A DNA stretch of 64,000 bases, from NCBI RefSeq assembly GCF_964059175.1, contig NZ_OZ060418.1, forward strand, positions 248,001-312,000, given 5' to 3'. Of this stretch, positions 50,313 through 60,861 are shown piece after piece. Each line of letters opens with the position of its first letter. The first letter of the stretch is position 1. The stretch comes from Buchnera aphidicola (Brachycaudus tragopogonis). GTDB lineage: Bacteria > Pseudomonadota > Gammaproteobacteria > Enterobacterales > Enterobacteriaceae. The notes under the pieces were generated by a model that worked only from the letters and a program-made list of their open reading frames with translations, searched no databases and was not told where the DNA came from. Made by a program: the position numbers and the translations under genes.

Positions 50313-51023
50313 GTGTTAAATCCTAATTTATTTAATATACCCAAAATTATTATTGCATTAGATTTTTGTGATAAAAAATCAGCTATGAAATTAGTAAATC
50401 TTCTTAATCCATCTATTTATTATCTAAAAATTGGAAAAGAAATGTTTACAATTTTAGGTTATAAGTTTATAAAAGAATTACATCAACTGGGATTTAACAT
50501 ATTTCTTGATTTAAAATTTCATGATATCCCTAATACTGTCTTTAATGCTACAAAAGCAGCTGCAGATTTAGGAATATGGATGTTAAGTGTACATGCTGCT
50601 GGTGGTAAAAAAATGTTAATTTCGGCAAAAAAAGCTTTAAAATCTTTTAAAACAGCACCTTTATTAATAGCTATTACAGCTTTAACTAGTTTAAAAGAAG
50701 AAGAATTAAAAGAAATAGGTATTCAGATTTCATTAGCTGAGTACATTTTAACTTTATCTAAGTTATCTAATGATTGTGGTTTAGATGGAATTGTATGCCC
50801 AGGAAAAGAAGCAAAAAAAATAAAATTTTTATTTGGCAATAAATACAAAATTGTTACGCCAGGAATTCGAGTTGCTGAAGATTTATTGTATGATCAAAAT
50901 AACATTATTACTCCTCAAGAAGCAAAAGAATGCAAAATAGATTATATAGTAATAGGACGTTCGATTACTATGTCAAAAGATCCCATTAAAAAATTAGAAT
51001 CAATTATGAAATCCATGCAATAA
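50313..51023 (+). CDS. pyrF: Orotidine 5'-phosphate decarboxylase
   Basis: PyrF makes UMP from OMP, the last step of pyrimidine synthesis, feeding PyrH. GTG 50313 is chosen: AGAGG (50301-50305) is 7 bases before it; an in-frame ATG at 50286 overlaps that site. The protein has 236 residues of TIM-barrel fold. IIIALDFCD starts the barrel, FLDLKFHDIPNT is the catalytic D-x-K-x-x-D motif, and VTPGIRVAED and YIVIGRSIT form the phosphate-binding end. The length and spacing are as in E. coli. Confidence 0.96.
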   Translation: MLNPNLFNIPKIIIALDFCDKKSAMKLVNLLNPSIYYLKIGKEMFTILGYKFIKELHQLGFNIFLDLKFHDIPNTVFNATKAAADLGIWMLSVHAAGGKKMLISAKKALKSFKTAPLLIAITALTSLKEEELKEIGIQISLAEYILTLSKLSNDCGLDGIVCPGKEAKKIKFLFGNKYKIVTPGIRVAEDLLYDQNNIITPQEAKECKIDYIVIGRSITMSKDPIKKLESIMKSMQ

Positions 51024-51068
51024 AATTTCATATCAAAAAATATATTTGATTTTAAATTAGGAGGATTT

Positions 51069-51659
51069 ATGCAATTAATAAAAACAGAGAAAGCGTTGTT
51101 ACCAACACCTTGGGGGAATTTTTCTATATTTGGTTTTGAAGAAAAGAAAAGTGGAAAAAATCATATTGCTCTTGTATATGGTGATATTAAAAAAGATGTC
51201 CCTATTCTTTCTCGAGTACATTCAGAATGTCTTACAGGAGATGCTCTATTTAGTTTGAGATGTGATTGTGGTAATCAATTAGAAATGGCATTAGAAAGAA
51301 TTTCTCAAGAAGGAAGTGGTGTGTTAATTTATCACCGTCAAGAAGGAAGAAACATTGGTCTGCTAAATAAAATAAAAGCTTATGCTTTACAAGATAAAGG
51401 ATTAGACACAGTAGAAGCTAATCATAAACTTGGTTTTTCTGCTGATGAAAGAGATTTTTCATTATGTGCTGATATATTTAATATTTTAAATATTAAAAAA
51501 ATTCGTTTATTAACAAATAATCCATTCAAAGTAGAAATGTTAAGCAATGCTGGAATTAACATTGTAGAAATAGTTCCTATAATTACAAAAAAAAATGTTC
51601 AAAACTCTTATTATTTAAACACTAAAGCTAAAAAAATGGGGCATTTATTACCTGAATAA
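51069..51659 (+). CDS. ribA: GTP cyclohydrolase II
   Basis: RibA opens GTP to start riboflavin synthesis. The 196 residues equal E. coli. Zinc ligands C54, C65 and C67 are in [20 protein letters not shown]. The catalytic [11 protein letters not shown] and NNPFKVEML (guanine and phosphate contacts) are intact. The ribosome binding site AGGAGG is among the best in the window. It is not fused to RibB. Riboflavin supply ties in with apbE, which uses FAD. Confidence 0.98.
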   Translation: MQLIKTEKALLPTPWGNFSIFGFEEKKSGKNHIALVYGDIKKDVPILSRVHSECLTGDALFSLRCDCGNQLEMALERISQEGSGVLIYHRQEGRNIGLLNKIKAYALQDKGLDTVEANHKLGFSADERDFSLCADIFNILNIKKIRLLTNNPFKVEMLSNAGINIVEIVPIITKKNVQNSYYLNTKAKKMGHLLPE

Positions 51660-51677
51660 TTTAAAAAAATAAAAAAA

Positions 51678-51789
51678 TGCTTTACTATGATAAATAGTAG
51701 GGGTTTTTTTTAATGAACCCCCAAAAAAATTATTTTAAATATTTTTATCTTATAAAAAATATACTGTAAAGCACTTTAAAAGTGTTTTT
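51678..51789 (+). terminator. Structured spacer with terminator-like hairpin after ribA
   Basis: Three inverted repeats lie in the 196-base gap between convergent ribA and cls. TGCTTTAC (51678-51685) pairs with GTAAAGCA (51766-51773). GGGGTT (51700-51705) pairs with AACCCC (51716-51721) around a T-rich loop. CACTT (51772-51776) pairs with AAGTG (51780-51784), followed by T5. Only the last has the terminator form on the plus strand, and its stem is short. The first and last overlap, so they would be alternative folds. Confidence 0.45.
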
Positions 51790-51855
51790 AGTTGTAAATT
51801 TATTACAATTTTATTTTTAGAATGTTGTATGTGAAGAAAGTAAATAATTTTTATA

Positions 51856-53316
51856 TCATAACAATGGACTTAAAAAATAAAATATTTTTTCGAGAATACG
51901 GGTCCAATATGCACGCATATACCAAACCTTTTTGTCTAATAATTGTGAATCTAAAATATATTGATTTTGTATATAAAATAAATTTCGACCAAAATTACTA
52001 TCATCGATTACTAAAGTAATTTCGAAATTTAACCAAAGACTCCTCATGTCTAAATTTGCAGTTCCAATTAAACTCAGCTGTTGATCTACTAATATACTTT
52101 TACTATGTAATAAACCCTTTTTAAATTGATAAATTTTTACACCTGCTTCTAATAATTCACTAAAAAAAACTCGGCTAGCCCATTTTACTAAAATAGAATC
52201 ATGATATAAAGGAATAATAATACTCACTTTCACTCCTCTTTGAGCAGCAGTGCAAATAGCATGCAATAAATCTTCACTAGGAACTAAGTAAGGTGTAGTC
52301 ATAATTAATTCATTTCTGGCTGCATAAATAGCAGTTAATAATGCTTGATGAATCATATTTTCTGGAAAACCTGGTCCAGATGCAATAACTTGAATGCTAG
52401 AATCTTGATTGTATTTATTTTCTAAAATTTTTTTATGTGGTAATTGAGGTAAAATTTTAAAACCAGTCTCAATTTCCCAATCACATGAATAAATTATTCC
52501 TATTGTTGCAGCTATAGGACCTTCTATTCGTGTCATTAAATCGATCCATTGACCGATTCCAGAAGATTTTTTAAATAAATATGGATCAACAAGATTCATA
52601 CTTCCAGAATATGCAATATAATTGTCAATTAATACAATTTTTCTATGTTGTCTAACATCTAATCGTCTTAAAAAAATTCGGAACAAACTAACTTTGAGTG
52701 CTTCTACAACTTGAATACCAGATTTTCTCATCATATCAACCCAAGGGCTTCTAAAAAACTCTATACTTCCTGCAGAGTCAAGCATTAATCTGCAATGTAT
52801 TCCTCGTTTTGCGGATGCAATGAGAGCCATTGCCACATCGTCTGCTATTCCACCTGGCTTCCAAATATAAAAAACCATCTCAATGTTTTTACGTGCTAAA
52901 TAAATGTCACGTATTAACGTTTGGATTGTTTTTTTTGTATTAGTTAAAAGTTTTAAGTCATTATTTTTAATTCCTGGCATACCTTGCCTATGCTTACATA
53001 ATTGAAACAAAGAAGTTGCTACTTCACTATTTTTTATTTGAAAAATATATTTACAAGACTTGAGTTCGTTTAGCCATTTATTGGATATAGACCAAATTCT
53101 ATTAGCAATTTTTTTTTGTCTTTGTCCTAAGTATAATTCACCGAAAAAAAACCAAATAAAAATACCAATAAACGGAATAATATAAATTATTAAAAGCCAA
53201 GACATAGAAGAAGGTATACTACGACGTTTAATTAAAATTCGAAAAGTAATATTAGCTATTAGTAACCAATATATTAAAAAAACTAGACATTTTAACAAAT
53301 TATAGAAAACATCCAT
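51856..53316 (-). CDS. cls: Cardiolipin synthase A
   Basis: ClsA joins two phosphatidylglycerols to cardiolipin. The 486 residues equal E. coli. Two N-terminal membrane segments (about 4-24 and 37-58) precede two phospholipase D HKD motifs: H224-R-K226 with D231 in [11 protein letters not shown], and [20 protein letters not shown] near 402. GSMNLVDPY follows the first motif. It is complete. yciA is upstream across 161 bases. Retention of cls points to active phospholipid head-group synthesis even though most lipid A genes are missing nearby. Confidence 0.97.
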   Translation of the reverse strand: MDVFYNLLKCLVFLIYWLLIANITFRILIKRRSIPSSMSWLLIIYIIPFIGIFIWFFFGELYLGQRQKKIANRIWSISNKWLNELKSCKYIFQIKNSEVATSLFQLCKHRQGMPGIKNNDLKLLTNTKKTIQTLIRDIYLARKNIEMVFYIWKPGGIADDVAMALIASAKRGIHCRLMLDSAGSIEFFRSPWVDMMRKSGIQVVEALKVSLFRIFLRRLDVRQHRKIVLIDNYIAYSGSMNLVDPYLFKKSSGIGQWIDLMTRIEGPIAATIGIIYSCDWEIETGFKILPQLPHKKILENKYNQDSSIQVIASGPGFPENMIHQALLTAIYAARNELIMTTPYLVPSEDLLHAICTAAQRGVKVSIIIPLYHDSILVKWASRVFFSELLEAGVKIYQFKKGLLHSKSILVDQQLSLIGTANLDMRSLWLNFEITLVIDDSNFGRNLFYIQNQYILDSQLLDKKVWYMRAYWTRILEKIFYFLSPLL

Positions 53317-53477
53317 CTATTAAAGCTCCTATTTATTATTTTTTTTAAAAACGTTTTATTTTTATGAAATATTGTTTGAATTTAAAAAAAATATTATATT
53401 TCAAACATATAATATGCAGAATATTTAAGATAATAGGATACTCAATTAAGTAGTATAAATTTATTTTTTATATTTTT

Positions 53478-53885
53478 TTAAATAATACTCATGGGTAACA
53501 ATTCACGAGGTTTTCCTATTTTATTAATGGCTACGTAAATAAATTCTGCTGCGGCAGCACAGTAATATTGACCTAATGGTTTAGAATGAGCTTTTTTAAC
53601 CCATATTTCCACATTTATTTTAATAGAGCTTTTCCCAATTTTTATACAATTTGCATAGCAAGTTACAATGTCACCTACTGATACAGATTGTAAAAAATTA
53701 ATTCCATTTACTCGTACGGTTACCACTTTTCCTCCTGCTATTTCTTTTGCTAATATCGCTCCTCCCATATCCATTTGAGACATAATCCAACCGCCAAATA
53801 TATCACCATTAGCATTAGTATTATCAGGCATAGCAAGAGTTTTTAATACTATTGTTCCCTGTGGTAATTTATTTTTTTCTGACAT
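53478..53885 (-). CDS. yciA: Acyl-CoA thioesterase YciA
   Basis: YciA hydrolyses a broad range of acyl-CoAs and is thought to balance membrane acyl-CoA pools. ATG 53885 (MSEKNKLPQGTIVLKTL) matches E. coli; a GTG five codons upstream is less likely. The protein has 135 residues of hotdog fold: DTNANGDIFGGWIMSQMD-type NTNANGDIFGGWIMSQMDMG at about 22-41 with the catalytic Asp, then KVVTVRVNGINFL and IEVWVKK-like VEIWVKKAHS. It lies in the yciA-yciB-yciC group, as in E. coli. Confidence 0.95.
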   Translation of the reverse strand: MSEKNKLPQGTIVLKTLAMPDNTNANGDIFGGWIMSQMDMGGAILAKEIAGGKVVTVRVNGINFLQSVSVGDIVTCYANCIKIGKSSIKINVEIWVKKAHSKPLGQYYCAAAAEFIYVAINKIGKPRELLPMSII

Positions 53886-53920
53886 TGTTAAAATATTCAC
53901 TCTATTATGTTATAAAAAAA

Positions 53921-54454
53921 TTATTTTTTTTTTGGTGTTTTACAATTTATATAAATACCAGTTATTAAAATCAAAAAAAACGTTAATATCGTAAATCCGA
54001 AAACTTTAAAATGCACCCAAGTTTTTTCTGAACACCAAAATGCGATATAAATGTTTAAAAGGCTACAAAATAAAAAAAATAAAGACCATAAAAAGTTAAT
54101 TTTACGCCAGTAAATATTAGAAATATTGATATCTTTTTCTAAAAATCTTTGTATTATTGGTTTTTTTGTTAAAAATTGACTAACTAATAATATTATAGAA
54201 AAAATTATATAAATTATTGTTATTTTCCATTTAATAAATTGACTGTTATGAAAAAATATTGTAAGAGAGCCTAAAATAGAAATAACAAAAAAACTAAATA
54301 AATTAATTTTATCTATTTCATGATAAAGAAACCAATAAAGAATGCATATTAAACCTGATACTATAATTAAAGCACCAGACGCTATAAAAATATCGTAAAA
54401 TTGATAAAATATAAAAAATGTAAGCATTGGTAATATATTTAATATTTGTTTCAT
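53921..54454 (-). CDS. yciB: Inner membrane protein YciB (IspZ family)
   Basis: YciB is a five-helix inner-membrane protein linked to envelope integrity and septation in enterobacteria. The protein has 177 residues from MKQILNILPM (an extra ATG lies directly before). FFHNSQFIKWKITIIY, KKPIIQRFLEKD, LFFLFCSLLNIYIAFW and WVHFKVFGF are near-identical to E. coli. Membrane segments: about 3-20, 22-42, 48-68, 76-93, 118-140, 147-168. It is 28 bases after yciC on the same strand. Confidence 0.95.
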   Translation of the reverse strand: MKQILNILPMLTFFIFYQFYDIFIASGALIIVSGLICILYWFLYHEIDKINLFSFFVISILGSLTIFFHNSQFIKWKITIIYIIFSIILLVSQFLTKKPIIQRFLEKDINISNIYWRKINFLWSLFFLFCSLLNIYIAFWCSEKTWVHFKVFGFTILTFFLILITGIYINCKTPKKK

Positions 54455-54482
54455 CATATAAATCCAAACAAACTTTTAATTT

Positions 54483-55226
54483 TTAAGAACGCAAAAATAT
54501 CATATAAAATCGAAATAAGTATATAACTAAAACAGAGAATAGTATATTTGTACTGATGTTTAATACTAAAAAAGTAACATTGTGATTAATAAAATAAATA
54601 TTAGAAAGTATTGCCGTTAAAATAAATTTTCCAGATATCCAAAATAGTACACCTGGTCCTATTATTTTTATATTTTTCCAAGAAATATTTATACTAAGAC
54701 GTATAGAATCTATAAAGCTATATTGTTTAAAAGAAAGAATAATTGGTGCTAACGATAACAATATTGATAATAATATACCTGGTATAATAAATAATATAAA
54801 ACCTAATTGTGTGATAAAAGTAACCATGCAGTTTAGTATAAACAAACTAGGTAAAGATGCAAATAAGGAAGATATTGAATATATAATAGATTTTTTTTTA
54901 TTATTAGACAAATGAGAAATTAAAGCAATCATGCTGCCTAACAATAATGTTTTACTCATTAATAATTCAACAATTTTAAAAATAGAATATTTCAACAATT
55001 CATGTTTTTCATCTAAATTCATATTATTAATTAATTCTAATAATGAATTAAAATTCATAAATTTGTTGTTTTCTATTATAGATATAATATGCATATCTGG
55101 TTTAATTAACATATTTACTAATATGCTAATAAAAGTAATAGAAATAGATATAAAAAAAATACTACCGATTTGTTTAGAGAAAAAACAATTTGTATCATGA
55201 CGTAATTCACTAACTGTCATTGGCAT
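54483..55226 (-). CDS. yciC: Inner membrane protein YciC (UPF0259 family)
   Basis: YciC is a multi-pass membrane protein of unknown function (247 residues, as in E. coli). TVSELRHDTNCFFSKQIGSI fits the YciC start (SVYRDTGNFFRNQ), FIIPGILLSILLSLAPI the central signature, and LVIYLFRFYMIFL the end. Five or six hydrophobic segments are visible. It lies at the head of the yciC-yciB-yciA-cls run. The 105 bases separating it from trpA contain no gene. Confidence 0.92.
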   Translation of the reverse strand: MPMTVSELRHDTNCFFSKQIGSIFFISISITFISILVNMLIKPDMHIISIIENNKFMNFNSLLELINNMNLDEKHELLKYSIFKIVELLMSKTLLLGSMIALISHLSNNKKKSIIYSISSLFASLPSLFILNCMVTFITQLGFILFIIPGILLSILLSLAPIILSFKQYSFIDSIRLSINISWKNIKIIGPGVLFWISGKFILTAILSNIYFINHNVTFLVLNISTNILFSVLVIYLFRFYMIFLRS

Positions 55227-55331
55227 ATGTATAACTCCTTGTAAAGACTTTATATAATGTAAAGATTATACATATAATTTTAGACAACGATATTTTTTTA
55301 AAATAAAAAAAAAATATTTTTTATAAAAATG

Positions 55332-56141
55332 CTATACTAATTTAGTAGAAAGTTTCAATTTTTTAGTAAAATTTTTTATTTCTTTAATCATTTCATCTTC
55401 TTGAGTTAAATGTTTTTCAATAATATTTATAATTGCTGAGCCACATATAACACCAGAAACTCCTAATGAAAGAGATTTTTTGATTTGTTCAGAATCTGAA
55501 ATTCCAAAACCTTGCAATAAGGGAACAGAATTATATTTTTTTATTTTTCTTATAAAATCAGTGGACAATGATAATTTTTTATTTTCGATTCCTGTTACTC
55601 CTGAACGCGATAATAAATAAATATATCCTTGTGCATATAAGGAAATTTTAGATATAAAATTATCATCAGAATCTGGAGGGCATATGAAAATAGAATTAAT
55701 TTTATATTTATTTGCAGTTTCATAAAAAATTTTTGATTCTTCAATAGGCACATCTGCTATCAGAACAGAATCTAAACCAGAATTAAAACATTGAAAATAA
55801 AAATTATCAATACCTTGATTATATATAAGATTAGCATATATTAAAAGACCAATAGGTATCTGTGGGTTCTTTTCACGTAATGTTTTAAGTGCTTGAAAAT
55901 ATTGAAAAAAAGTATTTTTTTTATACAAAGCTCGTAAATTGGCTTTTTGAATCGTTGGTCCATCAGCTAGTGGATCAGAAAAAGGAATTCCAATTTCTAA
56001 AGAATCTGCTCCATTTTTTATTAAAACATCAACAATTTTCAATGAAATATCTAAAGAAGGATCTCCTAAAACTATAAAAGGAACTAAACATCCTTCTTGT
56101 AAGAAGGATAATCGTTTAAACATTTTTTTATATCGACTCAT
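55332..56141 (-). CDS. trpA: Tryptophan synthase alpha chain
   Basis: TrpA releases indole from indole-glycerol phosphate and passes it through a tunnel to TrpB. The protein has 269 residues (E. coli 268). The catalytic E49 ([17 protein letters not shown]) and D60 are at E. coli positions; LLQGFGISD and GVICGSAI form the phosphate site. The ATG overlaps the trpB stop by one base (TAATG), giving translational coupling in a fixed 1:1 complex. Confidence 0.98.
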   Translation of the reverse strand: MSRYKKMFKRLSFLQEGCLVPFIVLGDPSLDISLKIVDVLIKNGADSLEIGIPFSDPLADGPTIQKANLRALYKKNTFFQYFQALKTLREKNPQIPIGLLIYANLIYNQGIDNFYFQCFNSGLDSVLIADVPIEESKIFYETANKYKINSIFICPPDSDDNFISKISLYAQGYIYLLSRSGVTGIENKKLSLSTDFIRKIKKYNSVPLLQGFGISDSEQIKKSLSLGVSGVICGSAIINIIEKHLTQEDEMIKEIKNFTKKLKLSTKLV

Positions 56142-57328
56142 TATTGATTACCTTTTTTTAAAATATCATGAACGGTAAAAATATCTTTATCACCCCGACC
56201 AGAAAGATTTACAATTAAAATTTGTTCTTTTTTAGGATTTAAATGCATTAATTTTAAAGCATAAGCTATCGCATGTGAAGATTCTAAAGCAGGTATAATT
56301 CCTTCTTTTTTACATAGAGTTTGAAATGCATCAATAGCTTCTTTATCAGTGATAGATACATATTCAGCACGATTTATACTATTCAACCAAGCATGTTCAG
56401 GGCCAACAGATGGGAAATCTAATCCTGCAGAAATTGACCAAGATTCTTTAATCTGACCTTCTTTATTTTGCATTAAATGAGATTTCATGCCAAAAAATAT
56501 ACCAGTTCTGCCATATTTTAATGGTGCTCCATGTTTTCCTGTGTTGATTCCCTTTCCTCCTGGTTCTACACCAATTAAATTCACTTCATTATCATTGATA
56601 AAATCTGAAAAAATACCAATAGCATTAGAACCTCCTCCTATACAAGCAATGATTGAATCTGGAAGTCTTTTTTCTTGTTCTAAAATTTGTCTTTTTGTTT
56701 CTTTTCCAATAATTCTTTGAAATTCACGAACCATAGTGGGATAAGGATGAGGTCCAGCTACGGTACCGATCATATAATGTGATGTTTTATAATTGGTAGA
56801 CCAATCACGTAAAGCTTCATTACATGCATCTTTCAATGTACCAGAACCATTTTTTACTGATATCACTTCTGCACCCATTAATTTCATGCGAAAAACATTA
56901 GGATTTTGTCTTTTTATATCTTTTATACCCATATAAATTCTACATTTTAAATTTAACAGTGCACAAGCAATTGCTGTAGCCACACCATGTTGTCCAGCAC
57001 CAGTTTCAGCAATAATTTCTTTTTTTTTCATTCTAAGTGCTAACATAGCTTGTCCTAAAACTTGATTAGTTTTATGTGCACCACCATGTAATAAATCTTC
57101 TCTTTTAAGATAAATACGTGTTTTTGTACCTTTAGTTAAATTATTACACAATGTTAGAGCAGTAGGTCTTCCTGCATAATTTTTTAATAAATTATGTAAT
57201 TTTTTTTGAAAATTTTCATCTTCTTGTGCATCAACAAAATGTTTTTCTAATTCAAACAAAGCTGGCATTAATATTTGAGGAACGTACATGCCGCCAAATT
57301 CACCAAAATAAGGGTTTAGTAAAGTCAT
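56141..57328 (-). CDS. trpB: Tryptophan synthase beta chain
   Basis: TrpB joins indole and serine to tryptophan using pyridoxal phosphate. The protein has 395 residues (E. coli 397). The PLP lysine is K86 in [16 protein letters not shown], the phosphate loop is [10 protein letters not shown], and [15 protein letters not shown] and [16 protein letters not shown] are typical. E107-region [13 protein letters not shown] is intact. The start of [16 protein letters not shown] matches the family. It lies 35 bases after trpC. Confidence 0.98.
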   Translation of the reverse strand: MTLLNPYFGEFGGMYVPQILMPALFELEKHFVDAQEDENFQKKLHNLLKNYAGRPTALTLCNNLTKGTKTRIYLKREDLLHGGAHKTNQVLGQAMLALRMKKKEIIAETGAGQHGVATAIACALLNLKCRIYMGIKDIKRQNPNVFRMKLMGAEVISVKNGSGTLKDACNEALRDWSTNYKTSHYMIGTVAGPHPYPTMVREFQRIIGKETKRQILEQEKRLPDSIIACIGGGSNAIGIFSDFINDNEVNLIGVEPGGKGINTGKHGAPLKYGRTGIFFGMKSHLMQNKEGQIKESWSISAGLDFPSVGPEHAWLNSINRAEYVSITDKEAIDAFQTLCKKEGIIPALESSHAIAYALKLMHLNPKKEQILIVNLSGRGDKDIFTVHDILKKGNQ

Positions 57329-57363
57329 CTAATTATTTCCTATCGTGTATTAAATAAAAAAAT

Positions 57364-58725
57364 TTAATAATATCTTAATTTTTGAAAAACTAATTTTATT
57401 TTTTTATGATCTTTAATACCAGGCGATATTTCTACACCAGAATTAAGATCTAATCCTGAACAATTTAATGTAGAAGCTTCTATACAATTATCTGGGTTAA
57501 TACCTCCGGCTAAAATAACTTTGTCTAATATGCAATGTTTAAGTATAGACCAATTAAAAGTTGTATTACTTCCTCCAAATGAGGAATCAAACAAATAATT
57601 ATTTACATAATCCCAATTAAGACTTGGCAATGTTGATTGAATAGCAAAAGCTTTCCAAATTTTAATATTTTGAGGTAGTATTTTTCTTAGTTTATTAATA
57701 TATTTTGCATCTTCTTGACCATGCAATTGAACTGCATATAAATCAATTTCTTCAGAAATATTGACAATAATATTAATATCTTCATTTTGAAATACTCCTA
57801 CATGCCTTAATTTACTATCGATTATAATATTTTTTGCTATTTTTTTAGTAATGTTTCGAAATGAATTTTTTATAAAAATGAATCCACCATAAATTGCTCC
57901 ATATTTTTCAACTATTTTAATGTCATCATTTCGAGTTAGTCCGCATACTTTGTTATTACCTATAATTATCGAACGTACAGCTACATCTAAATTTTTTTTA
58001 GACATCAAATGAGATCCAATTAAAAAACCATGAACAAATTTACTTAATTCTCTTATTTGGCGATATTTTGTTATACCTGATTCACTAATTATTGTTATAT
58101 TTTTTTTAATTAAGGGAGATAATATGCGAGTACGATTCAAATTAATTGACAAATCGTGTAAATTACGATTATTAATACCAATAATATCAACATTTAAACG
58201 AATAGCTCTTTTTAACTCCGTAAGATTATTTACTTCAGTTAATATACCCATATTTAATTCTTTTGCTATGTCGTATAAATTTTTATATTGAGTATCATTT
58301 AAAACAGATAACATTAATAAAATAGCATCTGCATTATAATATCTAGCTAAATATACTTGATAAGGATCAATAAAAAAATCTTTACATAAAATAGGTTGAG
58401 ATACACATTCTCGAACTATTTTTATAAACTTTAAATTGCCATCAAAATATTTTTCGTCTGTTAACACTGAAATAGCAGAAGCATATTTTTTATAAACATT
58501 AGCAATTTTAACTAAATTAAAATCATTTCTAATTGTTCCTAAGGAAGGAGATTTTTTTTTACATTCTAATATAAAACAAGGTTTTTTTTTCTTTAATGCA
58601 TTATTAAAATTACGCGTATTAGTATTAATATTTTTTTTAAAATTAATTAAAGGTTGCTTTTTTTTTCTAATATTAATCCAATTAAATTTTTCTTTTATAA
58701 TTTTTTTAAGTATTGTTTCTTCCAT
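57364..58725 (-). CDS. trpCF: Bifunctional indole-glycerol phosphate synthase / phosphoribosylanthranilate isomerase
   Basis: This fused enzyme carries out steps three and four of tryptophan synthesis. The 453 residues equal the E. coli fusion. The TrpC domain (about 1-255) has FILECKKKSPSLG, VLTDEKYFDGNL, ILCKDFFIDPYQV, GINNRNLHDLSI and SESGI. The TrpF domain (about 256-453) has CGLTRNDDI with the catalytic Cys, VQLHGQED and LAGGINPDN with DLNSGVEISPGIKD. It overlaps trpD by 20 bases. Confidence 0.98.
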   Translation of the reverse strand: MEETILKKIIKEKFNWINIRKKKQPLINFKKNINTNTRNFNNALKKKKPCFILECKKKSPSLGTIRNDFNLVKIANVYKKYASAISVLTDEKYFDGNLKFIKIVRECVSQPILCKDFFIDPYQVYLARYYNADAILLMLSVLNDTQYKNLYDIAKELNMGILTEVNNLTELKRAIRLNVDIIGINNRNLHDLSINLNRTRILSPLIKKNITIISESGITKYRQIRELSKFVHGFLIGSHLMSKKNLDVAVRSIIIGNNKVCGLTRNDDIKIVEKYGAIYGGFIFIKNSFRNITKKIAKNIIIDSKLRHVGVFQNEDINIIVNISEEIDLYAVQLHGQEDAKYINKLRKILPQNIKIWKAFAIQSTLPSLNWDYVNNYLFDSSFGGSNTTFNWSILKHCILDKVILAGGINPDNCIEASTLNCSGLDLNSGVEISPGIKDHKKIKLVFQKLRYY

Positions 58726-59734
58726 ATTTTTCTTCTTTTAGCATATCAACAATATTAATTATATGTTTATAAACATCTCCACTACGAATTGCATTTAATG
58801 CCAATTGAGTGTTTTCTTTTAAATCTTCGTATCCAAATATTTTTAATAATATTGCTACGTTTGCTGCTATTAATTCTTCATGTAATTTACTACCTTTTCC
58901 TTGCATTGTTTGATTAATGATATGATAATTTTCTTCTAATGAACTTTCTAAAAACATCTTTTCAGAATGATTTGTTAAACCAAAATCTTGAGGTTGTAAT
59001 TGATATGAAAAAATGTTTTCATTACAGAGTTCGGAAACATATGTCGTTCCATGTAGTGTTACTTCATCAGTATCATTACCATGCAAAACAATACCTCTTT
59101 TATATTTGAGATTTTTTAGTATATTAATTACAGGATTGATAAGTTTTTTATGATAAACACCAATAACAGATAAAGGAGGTTTTGCAGGATTAAGAAAAGG
59201 TCCTAATAAATTAAAAATAGTTTTAGTTTTTAATATTTTACGAACATTATTAGAATATTTAAAACCATTATGATATTTAGGTGCAAATAAAAAACAAATA
59301 TTTAATTGATCTAGACTTTGACGAGATTTTTCTGAAGATATGTTTAAATTAATGTTAAATCTTTTTAAAAGGTCAGATGAACCAGATTTACTAGAAATTC
59401 CTTGATTACAATGCTTTGCAATTTTAAAACCACAGGTTGCAGCAACAAAAGCGCTTGCAGTTGAGATATTAATAGTATTTTTAATATCTCCACCTGTACC
59501 TACTATATCAGAAAAAATATATTCAGGTCTTGGAAAAAATTGCATTTTTTCTGAAAATGCATAAATTGCTCCTGTTATTTCTTCTATTGATTCACCTCGT
59601 ACTCGCATTGCCGTCAATATCGATGATAGTTGTATATCTGTAATTTTTCCAGAAGCGATTAATTTAAATAATTTATAACTTTCTTTTTCACTTAAAAATT
59701 TTGACTCATAAATTTTATTTAAAAGATTTTGCAT
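58706..59734 (-). CDS. trpD: Anthranilate phosphoribosyltransferase (no TrpG domain)
   Basis: TrpD joins anthranilate and PRPP. In E. coli TrpD is fused to the TrpG glutaminase; here it is a separate 342-residue protein. The PRPP loop is VGTGGDIKNTINIST at 79-93; KHCNQGISSKSGSSDLL and FNLLGPFLNPAKP follow. AAGG lies 8 bases before ATG. It is the first gene of trpDCBA; trpE and trpG are not upstream. The 59735-59952 spacer shows no leader peptide with tandem Trp codons and no attenuator hairpins. Confidence 0.97.
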   Translation of the reverse strand: MQNLLNKIYESKFLSEKESYKLFKLIASGKITDIQLSSILTAMRVRGESIEEITGAIYAFSEKMQFFPRPEYIFSDIVGTGGDIKNTINISTASAFVAATCGFKIAKHCNQGISSKSGSSDLLKRFNINLNISSEKSRQSLDQLNICFLFAPKYHNGFKYSNNVRKILKTKTIFNLLGPFLNPAKPPLSVIGVYHKKLINPVINILKNLKYKRGIVLHGNDTDEVTLHGTTYVSELCNENIFSYQLQPQDFGLTNHSEKMFLESSLEENYHIINQTMQGKGSKLHEELIAANVAILLKIFGYEDLKENTQLALNAIRSGDVYKHIINIVDMLKEEKYGRNNT

Positions 59735-59952
59735 TTATTACCTTCATTTTTTTTACAAAAAACATTTATTTTATATAAAATATTTATATATTTATTGTTT
59801 TTTTAATTTCACAATAATCTATTGATATAAATAATTCAATTTAAATTTAATAAACTTTTTATGATTTTAAATCAGTTTAAAACTAAAAAATAATATGCAA
59901 CTATTATTTTAATATTTTACATACAATACTTCTTTTAGGATTATAATAAAAA

Positions 59953-60861
59953 ATGAATAAACTAATAATAATTACATTATTTTCTTTGGTATCTATTACT
60001 TGGGGAACAACCTGGATTGCTATGAAAATTGCAACAGAAACTATTCCTCCATTTTTTGCTACGGGTATGCGTTTTTTAATCGCTTCTCCTTTATTAATTA
60101 TACTTGCTTACTATACAAAAACTCCTCTTCTATTTCCGCACGGACAACGATTATTTCAATTAATGATTGCAATTTTTTATTTTTCTATACCGTTTACATT
60201 AATGCTTTATGGAGGTATCTATGTTAGTTCTTCTATTGCATCTATTATTTTTTCAAATATGCCCGTAGCTGTATTAACAGTATCGTTTTTATATTTTAAG
60301 CAAAAACTATTTTTTACTCAAAAAATTGGAGTAATAATTTCTTTAATTACATTATTAATTGTTTTATTAATAGAATTAGAATCAAATTGTTTTCTTCAAT
60401 GGAAGGGAATTTTAGCTTTACTTTTTGCTTTATTTAGTCATGCTATGATTTATTCTGTATGTCAAAAAACATGTTGTAATGTATCTATAATTACATTCAA
60501 TGCTTTACCATCATTATTTTCTGGCATACTACTATCAACTATATCCTGGTTTTTAGAAAATCCTAATATTAATGGTTTTTCTAATAGATCTATATTAGCT
60601 ATAATTTATCTTGGAGATTTTTCTGGTATTTTTGGAATTTTGTCTTATTTTTATTTACAACAAAAAGTAAGTGCATTTTATGCATCTACTGTTTTTTTGA
60701 TTTTTCCACTGATTGCAGGGTTTTTAGAAAGATATATTTATAAAAATACAATTCTATTATGTGAAGTATGGTTTATTATTCCTTTAATTATAGGAATATT
60801 ATTAACTTTAATTCCAGTCAAAAAAGATTTAAAAATACAAAAGGAATTTAAACATGGCTGA
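59953..60861 (+). CDS. EamA/DMT-family transporter, YedA-like
   Basis: A drug/metabolite-transporter-superfamily permease of 302 residues with ten hydrophobic helices arranged as two EamA repeats of five (residues about 1-140 and 145-290). The first repeat opens [28 protein letters not shown], quoted in part as [10 protein letters not shown], and has [15 protein letters not shown]; both are standard EamA features. The substrate cannot be read from sequence; related proteins export amino acids or other metabolites. It is divergent from trpD, which makes amino-acid export tempting but unproven. It overlaps rluB by 8 bases, so the two are co-transcribed. Confidence 0.88.
   Translation: MNKLIIITLFSLVSITWGTTWIAMKIATETIPPFFATGMRFLIASPLLIILAYYTKTPLLFPHGQRLFQLMIAIFYFSIPFTLMLYGGIYVSSSIASIIFSNMPVAVLTVSFLYFKQKLFFTQKIGVIISLITLLIVLLIELESNCFLQWKGILALLFALFSHAMIYSVCQKTCCNVSIITFNALPSLFSGILLSTISWFLENPNINGFSNRSILAIIYLGDFSGIFGILSYFYLQQKVSAFYASTVFLIFPLIAGFLERYIYKNTILLCEVWFIIPLIIGILLTLIPVKKDLKIQKEFKHG

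Noticed and set aside
51822..52019. Plus-strand open frame of 65 codons opposite the end of cls.
   Set aside because: It is antisense to a conserved, full-length ClsA and lacks a ribosome binding site or homology.
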